A DNA stretch of 22,623 bases from an uncultured Collinsella sp. (GCA_934650975.1 CAKUFW010000028.1:1-22623); one strand, 5' to 3'; shown: positions 15,405 through 22,556, counted from the first letter of the stretch. The notes: generated from the letters alone by a model not told the origin. Numbers and translations are program-made.

Positions 15405-16403
15405 CTACAAGTCCACGTCGTTGAGCCATGTCGGTAGTGCGGTCTGCCTGACCCCTGCCGTTTGCAGCTTCTTCGCCAAGACCCCTGCCGAGCGGACTTC
15501 GTTCATGGTAAAGCGGATGAGCGGATGGCCGTAGAGCGATAGGTGTGCCTCGCGCTGACGTTCGGCAACGAGCGTCTCGGCCGTAGTGCGCCCCGCGAGC
15601 ATGGCCTGGTCGGTGTATTTGACGAAGCCGTCGAGTTCGCCCAGCGTGAGCTCCCTGGCTTGACGCTCCCAGGCAAAATCCGTTCGCATGCTCTCGGTCG
15701 AATCGAAGGGATCCGTCAGCTCATACTGGAGCCGGTCGGGCGCAAAGCCCGTCTCGATCATGACGGCTCGAGCGACTGATTCCCCGCCGCTTTCGGCGCG
15801 CGCGTCGGCATATTGCAGCGTGGTGAGCGCAGTACGCGCCGCGCGACCGTTGCGAGCGCCTGCCCGTTTTTCGACTGCTTCCATCAGCTGCTCGCGCGTA
15901 AGGCCGAGCTTTGAGATCGCCGAATCGGCAATGGGCATGCCATCGGCAAAACCGGTCTGCAGCAGACAATCCGTTACCGTTTGGATGGGCGGCGTTATCG
16001 ATATGCCGCCTTGGTCTATCGCGCCGGCTGGCTCGGTCCGGTGCCGCTGGATCCGTGCGCCCGGGCGAGCTGACGGCTTTGTCTCACTGCAGGCATGCAC
16101 GACGTTCAGGTGCCGCCACGAGACTTCGAGACCTAGCAGACAAGCTGCTGAGTAGGAGCAAAAGGTCCACTCGGGATGCTGTATCGCAAGGGCGCGGACA
16201 ATCTCGACATGGCGCTGCGCTCGGTTGAGCTCTTCCCAACGTGTCTTGCGTGCGAACAGTCCCGGCATGGGCGAGACGATCGCATTGCCGATGCGTCGCA
16301 GCAGTGCCTTCCGAATCGCCGTGCTTGGGGGAATCAGGCATCGTCCTTCCTGCTCGGCTTGAGTTAGTAGCTGATCGATGAGTTGGTCGTTGCAATGCGC
16401 CAT
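15405..16403 (-). CDS. AbiEi-like N-terminal domain with DUF559/Vsr-like nuclease C-terminus
   Basis: A 332-aa protein. The N-terminal two-thirds resemble AbiEi-family antitoxin/regulator proteins of actinobacteria: a helical start, RRIGNAIVSPMPGLFARKTRWEE-like sequence, SYSAACLLGLEVSW at about 83-96, and SITPPIQTVTDCL at about 135-147. The C-terminal third has a pattern of a small PD-(D/E)xK endonuclease: GGES (E208), TDFAW (D242) and GELDGFVKY (E256, D258, K262). No AbiEii-type nucleotidyltransferase toxin gene is adjacent, so it is an orphan. An AGGAGG site lies 9 nt before the ATG. Its 3' end is 42 nt from repeat array A. Role unknown; defence, DNA repair or regulation are possible. Confidence 0.7.
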   Translation of the reverse strand: MAHCNDQLIDQLLTQAEQEGRCLIPPSTAIRKALLRRIGNAIVSPMPGLFARKTRWEELNRAQRHVEIVRALAIQHPEWTFCSYSAACLLGLEVSWRHLNVVHACSETKPSARPGARIQRHRTEPAGAIDQGGISITPPIQTVTDCLLQTGFADGMPIADSAISKLGLTREQLMEAVEKRAGARNGRAARTALTTLQYADARAESGGESVARAVMIETGFAPDRLQYELTDPFDSTESMRTDFAWERQARELTLGELDGFVKYTDQAMLAGRTTAETLVAERQREAHLSLYGHPLIRFTMNEVRSAGVLAKKLQTAGVRQTALPTWLNDVDL

Positions 16404-16461
16404 GGGCTACCGCCTCCTATTTTTGGGGTAGCGAAAACGTATCAGCTGGAACTTGCCGCTC

Positions 16462-16483
16462 AGCTGACCAAAAGCTGACCAAA
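16462..16483. promoter_or_regulatory. 11-bp tandem direct repeat upstream of the AbiEi-like gene
   Basis: AGCTGACCAAA occurs twice head to tail (16462-16472, 16473-16483), about one helical turn apart. A related CAGCTG occurs again at 16443-16448. It lies 59-80 nt before the AbiEi-like start, where a regulator could bind. AbiEi proteins are known to autoregulate, so this is a candidate operator, by inference only. Confidence 0.4.
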
Positions 16484-16690
16484 ATCTAACCATGCAGGTA
16501 GATGGCCTGTTTTGACGTCGTATTTTGAAACTGAATCGGCGAGTGGTAATCGGCACCCGTGAACGGTCGAAAGTTATGAAAACCAGGTAAGTTTAGGGAC
16601 GTGTACTTTTCCGAAAAACGGCAGTTTTCCTGCTGTATTGAAACTGCTGAGCACATGCTCAAGGACGTGTGATATGAGCGTTGGGCCGGC
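16484..16690. other. Unassigned intergenic block of lower GC content
   Basis: About 200 bp without a convincing gene. It is more AT-rich than its surroundings and contains small internal repeats: TTGAAACTG at 16525-16533 and 16638-16646, GGACGTGT at 16597-16604 and 16663-16670, and inverted pairs such as GCAGTTT/AAACTGC (about 16621-16647) and GAGCA/TGCTC (16649-16660). Short frames run through it, but they lack ribosome-binding sites and extend into the repeat array. It could be a non-coding RNA, a decayed gene or an upstream regulatory region. Confidence 0.35.
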
Positions 16691-16896
16691 GGCCAGAGTG
16701 GGATGCATTTTCCCAAAGAGTCCGCTCGGGGAAACGCGTCCCAGAATTCGGCTCCAGAGTGGGATGCGCTTTCCTAAACCGGCTCCAGCGGAAAATGCAT
16801 CCCGGAATCGGAGCTCAAAGTGGGACACGCTTTCCGACTCGTCTTCAAGCGGAAGCGGTGCCCCATTTCGGTCGCCGCGTGGGCAATGCCTTCCGC
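16691..16896. repeat. Array B: about three ~61-bp palindromic repeats
   Basis: The same family as array A: a half unit (GGGATGCATTTTCCC), units starting near 16728 and 16790, and a diverged unit at 16849-16896. The last unit can fold into an imperfect GCGGAAG/CTTCCGC stem whose end lies one base from the stop codon of the minus-strand MerR gene, so it may serve as that gene's transcription end. No separate T-run terminator is seen there. Confidence 0.85.
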
Positions 16897-16897
16897 C

Positions 16898-17719
16898 TTA
16901 CTGCAAGGGCAAAAACACATGCAGGTAGCGGTGGTAGCCATGTTCGCTGTGGGCGCGGGCGACCAAGTCTCCGCAAATTTCCCCGCGTGGCTCGAGGCCG
17001 CGCGCGTGTGCCTCGGCGACAAGGCCGGCAAAGAGGTCGAGTCCAAAACTCCAGCGGTTGCCGGCGTCCAACCAGGTCTCAAGTGCCGGAGCAGCTTCGA
17101 TAATGGTGAACCCATCTGGGCTGCTGTCCTCTTCGCGGCTGTCTTTGGAATGCTCCATCCCAGCAACTGCTTCAAACATCGCCGGATCCATGGCATAGCC
17201 CCAGTAATAATGATCGCGGTCATGCTGAGGAAACCAGAATACCGGCTGCATAATGGACATGTTGGCGTTCATGAAAGCCACGGCGCCCGGGTCGACATCT
17301 TGGCGAAAGCCGTGGTTCTCGCGCACGGGGACATAGGCGTAGCCGTCAAAATGCGAGAGCTTAATGCACCCAAGCTCCCTGGGCGCACGCTCCATATCCT
17401 CGACATGCTGGCGCATGAGCGCGAGTTCCATTTTCTTGCGCTCGAGCTCGCGTTCCACCTCGTCTACCCGGCGCTGAATGCGCCGCTGGATTGTCGGCAG
17501 CTCGTCGCTTGCCAAGATCTGCTGAATCTCGGTGAGAGAAAAACCCATCGACTGGTAGAGCTTGCAATCCCACAGCAGGTTGACCTGCCAATCATCGTAA
17601 TAGCGATACCCGTTTGCGGGGTCGACTTCGGGTTGGATGATGCCCTTTTGCTCATAGAAGCGCAGAGTGTCGCGTGTGATGCCGAGCTTTTCTCGGATCT
17701 CCTTTTGCGTGCAGCGCAT
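16898..17719 (-). CDS. MerR-family transcriptional regulator with effector domain
   Basis: A 273-aa ligand-responsive activator. Residues 1-70 form the MerR winged helix-turn-helix (QKEIREKLGITRDTLRFYEQ, NGYRYYDDWQVNLLW, GFSLTEIQQIL). A charged coiled coil follows at about 75-112 (IQRRVDEVERELERKK), then a C-terminal domain of about 160 aa, rich in aromatic residues and histidine (FWFPQHDRDHYYWGYAMDP), which resembles a GyrI-like small-molecule-binding domain; no metal-binding cysteine pattern of MerR/CueR is present. An AGGAGG site precedes the ATG by 7 nt. It is divergent from the enoate-reductase gene, with a MerR-type promoter between, so it very likely controls that gene. Confidence 0.9.
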   Translation of the reverse strand: MRCTQKEIREKLGITRDTLRFYEQKGIIQPEVDPANGYRYYDDWQVNLLWDCKLYQSMGFSLTEIQQILASDELPTIQRRIQRRVDEVERELERKKMELALMRQHVEDMERAPRELGCIKLSHFDGYAYVPVRENHGFRQDVDPGAVAFMNANMSIMQPVFWFPQHDRDHYYWGYAMDPAMFEAVAGMEHSKDSREEDSSPDGFTIIEAAPALETWLDAGNRWSFGLDLFAGLVAEAHARGLEPRGEICGDLVARAHSEHGYHRYLHVFLPLQ

Positions 17720-17748
17720 CTTTGAGCCTCCTAAAGATCCTTTGGGCC

Positions 17749-17779
17749 TTGACCTGGGGGTAACCCCCTACTTGAACAT
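17749..17779 (+). promoter_or_regulatory. MerR-type promoter of the enoate reductase gene
   Basis: TTGACC (17749-17754) is followed by a perfect 13-bp palindrome, GGGGGTAACCCCC (17756-17768), and a weak -10 (GAACAT-like, 17774-17779, spacer 19 bp). A dyad inside an overlong spacer is the hallmark of promoters that MerR proteins activate by twisting DNA. The regulator gene is divergent and starts 29 nt to the left. Confidence 0.75.
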
Positions 17780-17865
17780 AGGGCTATTGTACGCGGGGTG
17801 AGGGGCCCCACGGCGCCGACGGCTGCGCGCTTGCGGGGTTGTCGGCAGAAATTTAGGAGGCAAGT

Positions 17866-19875
17866 ATGAACTACGACACTCTGTTTTCGCCCATGAAGAT
17901 TGGTACCGTGGAGGTGCCAAATCGCCTGGTGGTGCCCGCCATGGTCACCAACTACTGCACCCACGATGGCATCATCACGGAGCGCTACATCAAGTACATG
18001 GTCGAGAAGGCGCGCGGTGGCTGGGGCCTGCTCATCACCGAGGACTACGCCGTTCAGAAGGGTCGCAAGGGTTACACGCGCATTCCGGGCCTGTACAACG
18101 ATGATCAGATTGAGGGCAACAAGCGCCTGGTCGACGCCGTGCACGAGGCTGGTGCGAAGATCGTCTGCCAGATGTACCACCCCGGTCGCCAGGTTATGCC
18201 GCAGGCGGCTGGCGGGCTTGACGTGGTCGCGCCTAGCGCCACTACCTGCCCCGCTTGCCAGAGCCTTGCGCGCGAGATGACCGTGGATGAGATCCATCAG
18301 CTTGTAGCCGATTTTGCCTCCGCCGCAGCGCGTGCCCAGCAGGCTGGTTTTGACGGCATGGAACTCCACTGCGCTCACGGCTACCTGCTTTCCGAGTTTC
18401 TCTCGCCGGCGGTCAACCGTCGCGTCGACCAGTATGGCGGTAGCTTCTGCAATCGAGTGCGCATCGTCGACGAGATTATCGCGGCCGTGCGCGCCAAGGT
18501 GGGCGAGGACTTCGCGATGATCGTGCGCGTCTCGAGCGACGACATGGTTCCCGGCGGCCGCACCATTGCCGAGACGCTGCAGCTGTGCCGTCATCTTGAG
18601 GAGATTGGCTTCGACGCCATCAACTGCTCCAACGGCATGTACGCGAGCAAGCCGACCGACCAGGTTATTGCCCCCATGTTTACCCCGCACGCCGTCAACG
18701 CCGACCGCTGCGCCAAGATCCGCGAGGTCGTGGACATCCCCGTGATTCTGTCCAACCGCGTGAACGACCCCGGTATGGCCGATACGCTTCTTAAGATGGG
18801 TACCTGCGACTTTGTTGCCATGGGCCGCGGCTCTCTTGCCGATCCGCATATGCCCGCCAAGGCGCGCGCCGGCCGCATGTGCGAGGTTCATCAGTGCATC
18901 GGCTGCCTGCAGGGCTGCGAGTTCCCGCTCTATATCGACGGCGAAGTCACCTGTCTGGTCAACCCGCGTGTCGGTCGTGAGTACGAGAACGATATGGCGC
19001 CCGTTGCCGAGTCCGATTGCAAGCGTGTCATGGTTATCGGCGCCGGTCCTGCCGGCCTGCAGGCCGCCAAGACGGCTGCCGAGCGCGGTCATTCTGTTGA
19101 GGTCTTCGAGGCGCAGGAATCGCTCGGCGGCCAGTTCCGCTCGGCTGCCTACCCGACGGGCAAAGGCGAGCTTTCGACCTATGTGAGCGCTCTGCGCGCC
19201 GAGCTTGAGGCACTCCAGGTGCCCATGTACCTTAACACCGAGGTCGACGAGCAGCTCATCGCCGATTTCGCGCCCGATGCCGTAGTTGTCGCCACGGGTG
19301 CCAAGCCGCTTACGCCGCCTATCCCGGGTATCGAGAACGCCGTGTCGGCAGAGGACGTGCTGCTGGGCCATGTCGTCGTCAAGCCCGGTCCTGTTGTGGT
19401 CTGCGGTGGCGGCGAGGTCGGCGCCGAGACCGCCGAGTTCGTGGCTGCCTATCGCGATGACGTCACGGTGGTCGAGATGCGCGGCGAGCTGTGCCTCGAC
19501 ATGATGCCTATCACCAAGGGCGCCTTCATGGGCATGATGGCGGCGGCCGGGGTTAAGTCCCACGTCAACGCTACCGTTCAGCGTGTCGAGAGCGGCGTTG
19601 AGGTCGATAGCTCCATCGCCAGCTGGTCGGGCGAGGCCGGCAAGGACGAGGGTGCAGGCACGGGCTTTGCCGTGGTGTACAAGGATGCCGAGGGCGTTGA
19701 GCACAGCCTGCCGGCGTCGACCGTGATTTCGGCCTTTGGCTACAAGGCGTACAACCCGCTCGAGGAGGCCGCGCACAAGTACTGTGACAACGTGCAGGTG
19801 GTCGGCTGCGCCGTCAAGGCCGGCAACGCCGTGGTTGCGAGCCGCGAGGGCTACGAGGCTGGCCTTAACATCTAA
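17866..19875 (+). CDS. Old-yellow-enzyme-type FMN/4Fe-4S/FAD enoate reductase (BaiCD/FadH-like)
   Basis: Reduces an activated C=C bond with NAD(P)H through FAD, 4Fe-4S and FMN. The 669-aa protein has the full three-part layout: a TIM barrel with QMYHPGRQ (about 102-109) and ELHCAHGYLLSEFLSP (H168, H171, Y173 active-site region); the cluster motif CIGCLQGC plus a fourth cysteine (C344, C347, C351, C363); an FAD fold (IGAGPAGLQAA, about 391-401); and a second nucleotide fold (CGGGEVGAETAEF, about 513-525). Relatives include 2,4-dienoyl-CoA reductase, BaiCD/BaiH of bile-acid metabolism and gut enoate reductases. An AGGAGG site lies 6 nt before the ATG. MerR control suggests induction by its substrate, perhaps a dietary or host enoate; identity unknown. 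Confidence 0.92.
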   Translation: MNYDTLFSPMKIGTVEVPNRLVVPAMVTNYCTHDGIITERYIKYMVEKARGGWGLLITEDYAVQKGRKGYTRIPGLYNDDQIEGNKRLVDAVHEAGAKIVCQMYHPGRQVMPQAAGGLDVVAPSATTCPACQSLAREMTVDEIHQLVADFASAAARAQQAGFDGMELHCAHGYLLSEFLSPAVNRRVDQYGGSFCNRVRIVDEIIAAVRAKVGEDFAMIVRVSSDDMVPGGRTIAETLQLCRHLEEIGFDAINCSNGMYASKPTDQVIAPMFTPHAVNADRCAKIREVVDIPVILSNRVNDPGMADTLLKMGTCDFVAMGRGSLADPHMPAKARAGRMCEVHQCIGCLQGCEFPLYIDGEVTCLVNPRVGREYENDMAPVAESDCKRVMVIGAGPAGLQAAKTAAERGHSVEVFEAQESLGGQFRSAAYPTGKGELSTYVSALRAELEALQVPMYLNTEVDEQLIADFAPDAVVVATGAKPLTPPIPGIENAVSAEDVLLGHVVVKPGPVVVCGGGEVGAETAEFVAAYRDDVTVVEMRGELCLDMMPITKGAFMGMMAAAGVKSHVNATVQRVESGVEVDSSIASWSGEAGKDEGAGTGFAVVYKDAEGVEHSLPASTVISAFGYKAYNPLEEAAHKYCDNVQVVGCAVKAGNAVVASREGYEAGLNI

Positions 19876-19916
19876 GGTTGGCGGGCGATAGCGTCGCCGC
19901 GATGGGTTGAAAGATT

Positions 19917-19955
19917 GGGCCCCGTTCCGAATGGCTGGAGCGGGGCCCTTCTTTT
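19917..19955 (+). terminator. Intrinsic terminator of the enoate reductase gene
   Basis: GGGCCCCG (19917-19924) pairs with CGGGGCCC (19941-19948); inner TCC/GGA pairs extend the stem to about 12 bp. TTCTTTT follows. It lies 41 nt after the stop codon and 35 nt before repeat array C. Confidence 0.8.
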
Positions 19956-19989
19956 GTCGGGTGGGTAGCCAGTGCCGTGTGGGCCGCCG

Positions 19990-20320
19990 GCGGAAAATGC
20001 GTCCCAGAATTTGGCTCCAAAGCGGGACGCGCTTTCCCGTAGGGCCCCAAGTGGAAAATGCATCCCGGAATTGGGCTCCAAAGTGGGATGCCGTTTCCCA
20101 AAGGGGCTGCTCGGGGAAATTTCGTCCCATTTTTCGACCCCAGAGTGGGACACGCTTTCCCGTTGAGCTTCCAGCGGAAAGTGTGTCCCAGTTTTCGGCC
20201 CCAAAGTGGGACGCACTTTCCGGATCGGCTCCAGGCGGAAAATGCGTCCCAGAATCAATCTTCAAACTGGGTTGCGCGTTCCCGGCGAGGCTCCAAGCGG
20301 AAAGTACGTCCCGCTTTTGG
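19990..20320. repeat. Array C: five-and-a-half ~61-bp palindromic repeats
   Basis: The same family as arrays A and B, with units starting near 19991, 20052, 20113, 20174, 20236 and (partial) 20298. Conserved blocks are CGGAAAnTGCGTCCC and GGGACGCGCTTTCCC, again reverse complements separated by about 17 variable bases. The array follows the enoate-reductase terminator and ends 43 nt before the AT-rich palindrome of the next gene. Confidence 0.92.
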
Positions 20321-20363
20321 CAACGAGCCAACAAGGCTTCTCAGGAAACAAGCACTTATCACG

Positions 20364-20409
20364 TTATAGCTAGCTATATTATAAGCAGCTATAATATAGC
20401 TAGCTATAA
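20364..20409. promoter_or_regulatory. 46-bp AT-rich palindrome, probable operator/promoter
   Basis: TTATAGCTAGCTATATTATA (20364-20383) and its exact reverse complement (20390-20409) flank AGCAGC. Each 20-bp arm itself contains the 14-bp palindrome TATAGCTAGCTATA. TATAAT hexamers occur at 20390-20395 and 20405-20410 and could be -10 boxes, although no good -35 is visible. It ends 23 nt before the ATPase start, which has GAAGG as its ribosome-binding site. The arrangement suggests two operator sites that overlap the promoter. Confidence 0.65.
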
Positions 20410-20432
20410 TGTAGAGGATAGAAGGTGCGCCC

Positions 20433-21845
20433 ATGTTTATCGGCAGAACAATGGAGATGTCCGAGCTCAATCGGCTCTGCAACTCAGATTCCTTTGAGAT
20501 GCCTGTGATTTACGGCCGCCGTCGCGTGGGCAAGACGCGCCTTATCACGGAGTTCATTCAGGGTAAGCGCGCCATTTACTTTCAGGCTCGTCGCACCAAT
20601 GCGGAGGCGAATCTGCAGTACTTCAGCCAAGCGATACTTGCCGGCCAGACGGGGGCAGCGGCCCTGTCGTTCCGATCTTTCGACGAGGCATTCGATGCGC
20701 TTGCCGCCATGTCGCGCGAGAACCGTCTGGTCGTTGTAATCGATGAGTACCCCTATCTGGCTCAGTCGTGCCCCGAGGTCAGCTCGTTGCTGCAAGAAAA
20801 AATCGACCACTTGTACAAAGAGACCAGGCTCATGCTTATCCTGTGCGGGTCGTCCCTCTCGTTTATGGAAGAGCAGGTGCTGGGTTACGAGAGCCCGCTC
20901 TATGGCAGACGAACAGCGCAGTTCAAAATCATGCCGCTCGACTTTCTGACGACACTCGACTTGTGGCACAGCATGGATCGCGAGGACGCGGCAGTTTGCT
21001 ATGGCATGACGGGCGGCATTCCCGCATATGTCGAGAAGGTCGACCCGTCGGCATCTCTTAAAGTCAACATTACGCGCTTGTTCCTTAACCCCTCGGGCTA
21101 TCTCTTTGAAGAGCCAAGCAACTTGTTGTTGCAAGAGTGCCGCAACCCCGAGCAATACGATGCCATTGTGCAGGCAATCGCTCAAGGCCGCTCGAAGCTC
21201 TCGGAGATCTCTGGCGCCGCGGGAATCCCGGCAAGCAACGTAAAAATGTATGTCGATAAGCTGATATCGCTTGGCATCGTCGAGCGCGAGTTGCCGCTCA
21301 ACGAGACGAGCAACAAGCGGGCTGTGTACCAGCTGTGCGATCAGATGTTCAGGTTCTGGTATCGGTTTGTGCCGCAGAACATAGGGCTGATTCAAAACGG
21401 CATGGCCGAGATGGCGTATGGTCGCATCGAGCCGCACCTGTCTGATTATATGGGTGCGGTATTTGAGCTTATCTGCCGGCAGTACGTGTATGAGCTTGCG
21501 CGCGCAGGCGAGCTCGATGTGGTGCCGGCAACCGTTGGCCGCTGGTGGGGAACGGACAACCGAACGCGCACGCAGGAAGAGATCGATTTGATTGTCGATG
21601 ACGGGGAGGGTACAGCGCTCTTTGCAGAATGCAAATGGCGCAACGAGCCGGTGGGCGAGGATGTTCTTGAAAAGCTCGTGTACCGAAGCGAGCTCTTTAG
21701 ACGGCAGCATAAAAGCTACGCGATCTTCTCGAAGCGCGGCTTTACGCGGGGGTGTCAGGAGACTGCAGCGAGCAGGGGAGACGCCAAGTTGATTTCGTTT
21801 GCTGAGATGTGCGAGCGAGCGTCATGCCAAGGATGCCAAGCGTAA
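20433..21845 (+). CDS. Archaeal-type AAA ATPase with DUF234/PD-(D/E)xK C-terminus
   Basis: A 470-aa P-loop ATPase of unknown cellular role. Walker A is GRRRVGKT (residues 28-35) and Walker B is LVVVIDEYPYL (D104, E105). A sensor-like segment, LILCGSSLSFME, follows, then a winged-helix region (about 225-290) and the DUF234-type C-terminal domain. There EEIDLIVDD and FAECKW supply E383, D385, E399 and K401, a PD-(D/E)xK nuclease pattern. Such ATPases are common, often mobile, in gut bacteria and are suspected of defence or DNA-processing functions. Start ATG 20433 gives the usual MFIGR N-terminus. Codon use is somewhat less GC-rich than in the metabolic genes, which fits horizontal transfer. 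The stop lies in the first copy of a 23-bp repeat. Confidence 0.85.
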   Translation: MFIGRTMEMSELNRLCNSDSFEMPVIYGRRRVGKTRLITEFIQGKRAIYFQARRTNAEANLQYFSQAILAGQTGAAALSFRSFDEAFDALAAMSRENRLVVVIDEYPYLAQSCPEVSSLLQEKIDHLYKETRLMLILCGSSLSFMEEQVLGYESPLYGRRTAQFKIMPLDFLTTLDLWHSMDREDAAVCYGMTGGIPAYVEKVDPSASLKVNITRLFLNPSGYLFEEPSNLLLQECRNPEQYDAIVQAIAQGRSKLSEISGAAGIPASNVKMYVDKLISLGIVERELPLNETSNKRAVYQLCDQMFRFWYRFVPQNIGLIQNGMAEMAYGRIEPHLSDYMGAVFELICRQYVYELARAGELDVVPATVGRWWGTDNRTRTQEEIDLIVDDGEGTALFAECKWRNEPVGEDVLEKLVYRSELFRRQHKSYAIFSKRGFTRGCQETAASRGDAKLISFAEMCERASCQGCQA

Positions 21846-21915
21846 AAACTACATCGAGAACGGCGTAAAAACTACATTGAAAGTGGCGTAAAAACTGCAT
21901 TGAGAATGGCGTAAT
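21840..21915. repeat. 23-bp tandem repeat, 3.3 copies
   Basis: Three units of the form GCGTAAAAACTACATTGAGAA plus 2 bases (21840-21862, 21863-21885, 21886-21908), then GCGTAAT. The unit period is exactly 23 bp. The ATPase stop codon (21843-21845) falls in unit 1, and every unit brings a further TAA. The repeat bridges the ATPase and the broken DUF4143 gene. Confidence 0.85.
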
Positions 21916-21923
21916 TTCGCAGG

Positions 21924-22472
21924 ATGACGTCGCCCGCTGGCGCTACAGGGCGGTTGACCTGCAAACCTTGGGCTTTCGGACGAGCTTGCGCGAGAGACGG
22001 CAAGCCAGTACGTACGCTCGAAGGCCGCGTTCGCGTGCGCCCCAAGCGCTACTTCTGTGACCCGTCGCTTGCGTCGGCGTTACTGGGGGCTATCCCTGAG
22101 CGGCTGCTTGGCGACATGCAGACACTGGGGATGCTCTTTGAGAACCTTGTCCTGCGCGACGTGCGCGTGTTCCTTTCCACCTACGGTGGCGTCGACAACA
22201 GCGTCCATTATTTCCGAGATGAGAAGGGCCTTGAGGTCGATCTGATCGCTGAGCACGACGGGCGCTGGGGAGCCATCGAGGTCAAGCTGAGCGAGTCGAA
22301 GGCAGACGACGGAGCGAGAAACCTCAAGGCGCTGGAGAAGAAAGTGCTCTCCAACCCTGCCGCACAGAATGCTGCGCCGGCGTTTTTGGCGGTCGTGGTT
22401 GGAAAGGGGAGCATCGCCTACGCACGCGACGACGGCGTGGCAGTGATCCCCATGGCGGCGCTTAGGGCGTAG
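21924..22472 (+). pseudogene. C-terminal remnant of a DUF4143-type ATPase
   Basis: The 182-codon open frame carries only the C-terminal part of a DUF4143 ATPase: VRPKRYFCDPSLASALLGA (from nt ~22032), LGMLFENLVLRDVRVF, and a nuclease-like EVDLIAEHDGRWGAIEVKL (E104, D106, E119, K121). The family is normally about 400 aa with an N-terminal Walker ATPase, which is missing. The first ~35 codons do not look like the family. A neighbouring frame just upstream reads SQYVRSKAAF, similar to the segment expected before VRPKR, so a frameshift near 22030 is likely. No clear ribosome-binding site precedes the ATG. It is best read as a deletion/frameshift remnant, though expression of the fragment is possible. 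Confidence 0.75.
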
Positions 22473-22527
22473 TGGCTTTGCGGTGTGGGGCGCGCGGGGT
22501 GCCAAGGCCTCGTAACCGAAAAACCAT

Positions 22528-22556
22528 TTGTTAAACCCGGCGCCCGTGGGTAGAAT
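22528..22556 (+). promoter_or_regulatory. Sigma-70 promoter at the right edge
   Basis: TTGTTA (22528-22533), a 17-bp spacer and TAGAAT (22551-22556), so transcription should start near 22563. The leader contains short inverted repeats (GCCCA/TGGGC around 22569-22592; ACGGC/GCCGT). It drives a gene or RNA that is mostly outside the window. Confidence 0.65.

Noticed and set aside
16486..16828. Two minus-strand frames of 76 and 84 codons in the low-GC block
   Set aside because: They start inside repeat array B, have no ribosome-binding sites and no recognisable domain. A decayed gene is possible but not supported.
19872..20497. Frames of 64-196 codons across array C and the AT-rich palindrome
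   Set aside because: These are repeat-derived frames, as in array A; the long plus-strand frame even overlaps the ATPase start out of phase.
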